Of a stretch of 64,000 nucleotides of DNA, positions 63,287-64,000 are shown in pieces. Position 1 is the stretch's first letter. Each line of letters begins with the position of its first letter. The DNA lies in contig JALHLK010000002.1 in NCBI GenBank assembly GCA_022844565.1, positions 62,001-126,000 of the forward strand, given 5' to 3'. The translations under genes and the position numbers were made by a program. The notes beneath the pieces are model-generated. The model was not told the DNA's origin, made no database searches, and saw nothing but the letters and a program-made list of their open reading frames with translations. The DNA comes from Saprospiraceae bacterium. Its GTDB lineage: Bacteria > Bacteroidota > Bacteroidia > Chitinophagales > Saprospiraceae.

Positions 63287-64000
63287 ATGAAACATAAAAA
63301 TATACTATTTAGCATCATCTTCATTTTTGCAGGCTTAATTGCAAATGCGCAACAAAAAGCAGTAGAAATCAATGAAGAACTTACCGGTATGAGGGCTATC
63401 GGCTCACCAGCCAATCCAAAAGTACCTATGTCATGGAGAAAGTACCAAGACTATGCTCAAATGACCAAAATGTATGCTGATCTTCAAAAGGCTTATCCTA
63501 ATCTTATAAAAGTAGAATCTATTGGTAAATCGGTAGAAGGTCGTGACATACATGCTTTGACGATCACAGATTTCAATACTGGAACACCTGATAAAAAGAC
63601 TGCATTTTATATCGACGGAGGAATACATGCCAACGAACTCAATGGTTGTGAAATCGCATTATATTCTGCATGGTATCTTTGTGAAAGTTATGACCATATT
63701 CCATTTATCAAAGAGTTATTAAAACATAAGACTGTGTATATTTTACCAAATATCAGTCCTGACTCACGAGATAACTTTATTCACAAGCCAAATACGGCAA
63801 GTTCTTCTCGATCAGGAATGAGGCCTTTTGATGATGAAGGTGATGGTGTGGCTAATGATGACAAAATGGATGATCTTGATGGTGATGGCAACATTGTAAT
63901 GATGCGAAGAAAATCTAAATCTGGCCGATGGAGACAAGATCCAAAGTACCCTACTCGAATGATGATGGTACAAGGTGACGAAGTTGGTGAATATGAAATG
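63287..64000 (+). CDS. Exported M14 zinc carboxypeptidase, N-terminal part (runs off window)
   Basis: The first 238 codons of an exported peptidase (signal peptide 1-21, ending ANAQ). It has the M14 features SIGKSVEGRDIHALTIT, YIDGGIHANELNG with the zinc ligands His 114 and Glu 117, and YILPNISPDSRDNF. An Asp/Gly-rich loop DDEGDGVANDDKMDDLDGDG resembles a calcium-binding site. The remaining ligand and the catalytic Glu lie beyond base 64000. It forms a tandem pair with the upstream degenerate paralogue and probably shares its transcript. Confidence 0.85.
   Translation, partial: MKHKNILFSIIFIFAGLIANAQQKAVEINEELTGMRAIGSPANPKVPMSWRKYQDYAQMTKMYADLQKAYPNLIKVESIGKSVEGRDIHALTITDFNTGTPDKKTAFYIDGGIHANELNGCEIALYSAWYLCESYDHIPFIKELLKHKTVYILPNISPDSRDNFIHKPNTASSSRSGMRPFDDEGDGVANDDKMDDLDGDGNIVMMRRKSKSGRWRQDPKYPTRMMMVQGDEVGEYEM

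Noticed and set aside
1-64000. tRNA or rRNA genes
   Set aside because: I looked for cloverleaf patterns with TTCGAnnCC arms in the intergenic spaces and saw none. A covariance search would be needed to be certain.

Overview
This is a low-GC chromosomal segment from a member of the Bacteroidota. The evidence is two secreted proteins with C-terminal type IX secretion (T9SS) sorting domains, a TonB-dependent receptor, and many copies of the Bacteroidota -7 promoter box TAnnTTTG placed directly before genes, with no obvious Shine-Dalgarno sequences. The class is not certain. A Saprospiria-like environmental lineage is my guess from gene content, not something I can prove here.

Layout. 1-1124: the end of an L-serine dehydratase gene and an alpha/beta hydrolase. 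1579-8819: a very large envelope protein and a T9SS-secreted reprolysin-like metalloprotease. 8845-12015 (minus): pabB and two family 2 glycosyltransferases. 12493-30711 (minus): one uninterrupted str-S10-spc-alpha ribosomal super-cluster of 31 genes from rpsL to rplQ. It includes fusA, secY, map, infA, rpmJ and rpoA, has no tuf or adk, and carries internal -7 boxes before rpsJ and rplP. 31073-39329: a dipeptidyl peptidase IV, a bimodular sulfatase/alpha-L-rhamnosidase and mtaB. 39332-44115: a histidine kinase, a lipoprotein M24 peptidase, a thiolase and a mevalonate-kinase-like GHMP kinase. 44167-48295 (plus): a probable ECF-sigma operon ending in a Cys-rich exported protein and a TonB receptor with an N-terminal metal-binding HMA domain. 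48407-50114: an ICMT-like methyltransferase and a frameshifted YhcG-type nuclease. 50314-55469: a SpoIIE-type phosphatase, a TM2/TPR/SHOCT protein, a CBS protein, a POTRA/barrel outer-membrane protein and NAD kinase. 55598-64000: an AraC regulator, a cupin, a T9SS protein with a PA domain, a DegP-like protease and two tandem M14-fold peptidases. The first M14 protein appears to have lost its zinc ligands and the second runs off the window.

The least explained content is intergenic. Four elements (1261-1532, 33411-33707, 37659-37874, 57408-57605) share one architecture: imperfect terminal inverted repeats enclosing several short hairpins. In at least three of them the hairpin stems differ in sequence but keep pairing, while the single-stranded linkers between them are conserved. 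That is the pattern of a selected structured RNA or a hairpin-recognised mobile element. Two further palindromic repeat sets lie at 55473-55590 and 56511-56760. A nested hairpin with a possible pseudoknot lies between rpoA and rplQ, and a strong orphan intrinsic terminator lies at 37625-37658. No tRNA, rRNA, CRISPR array, transposase or prophage gene was seen.
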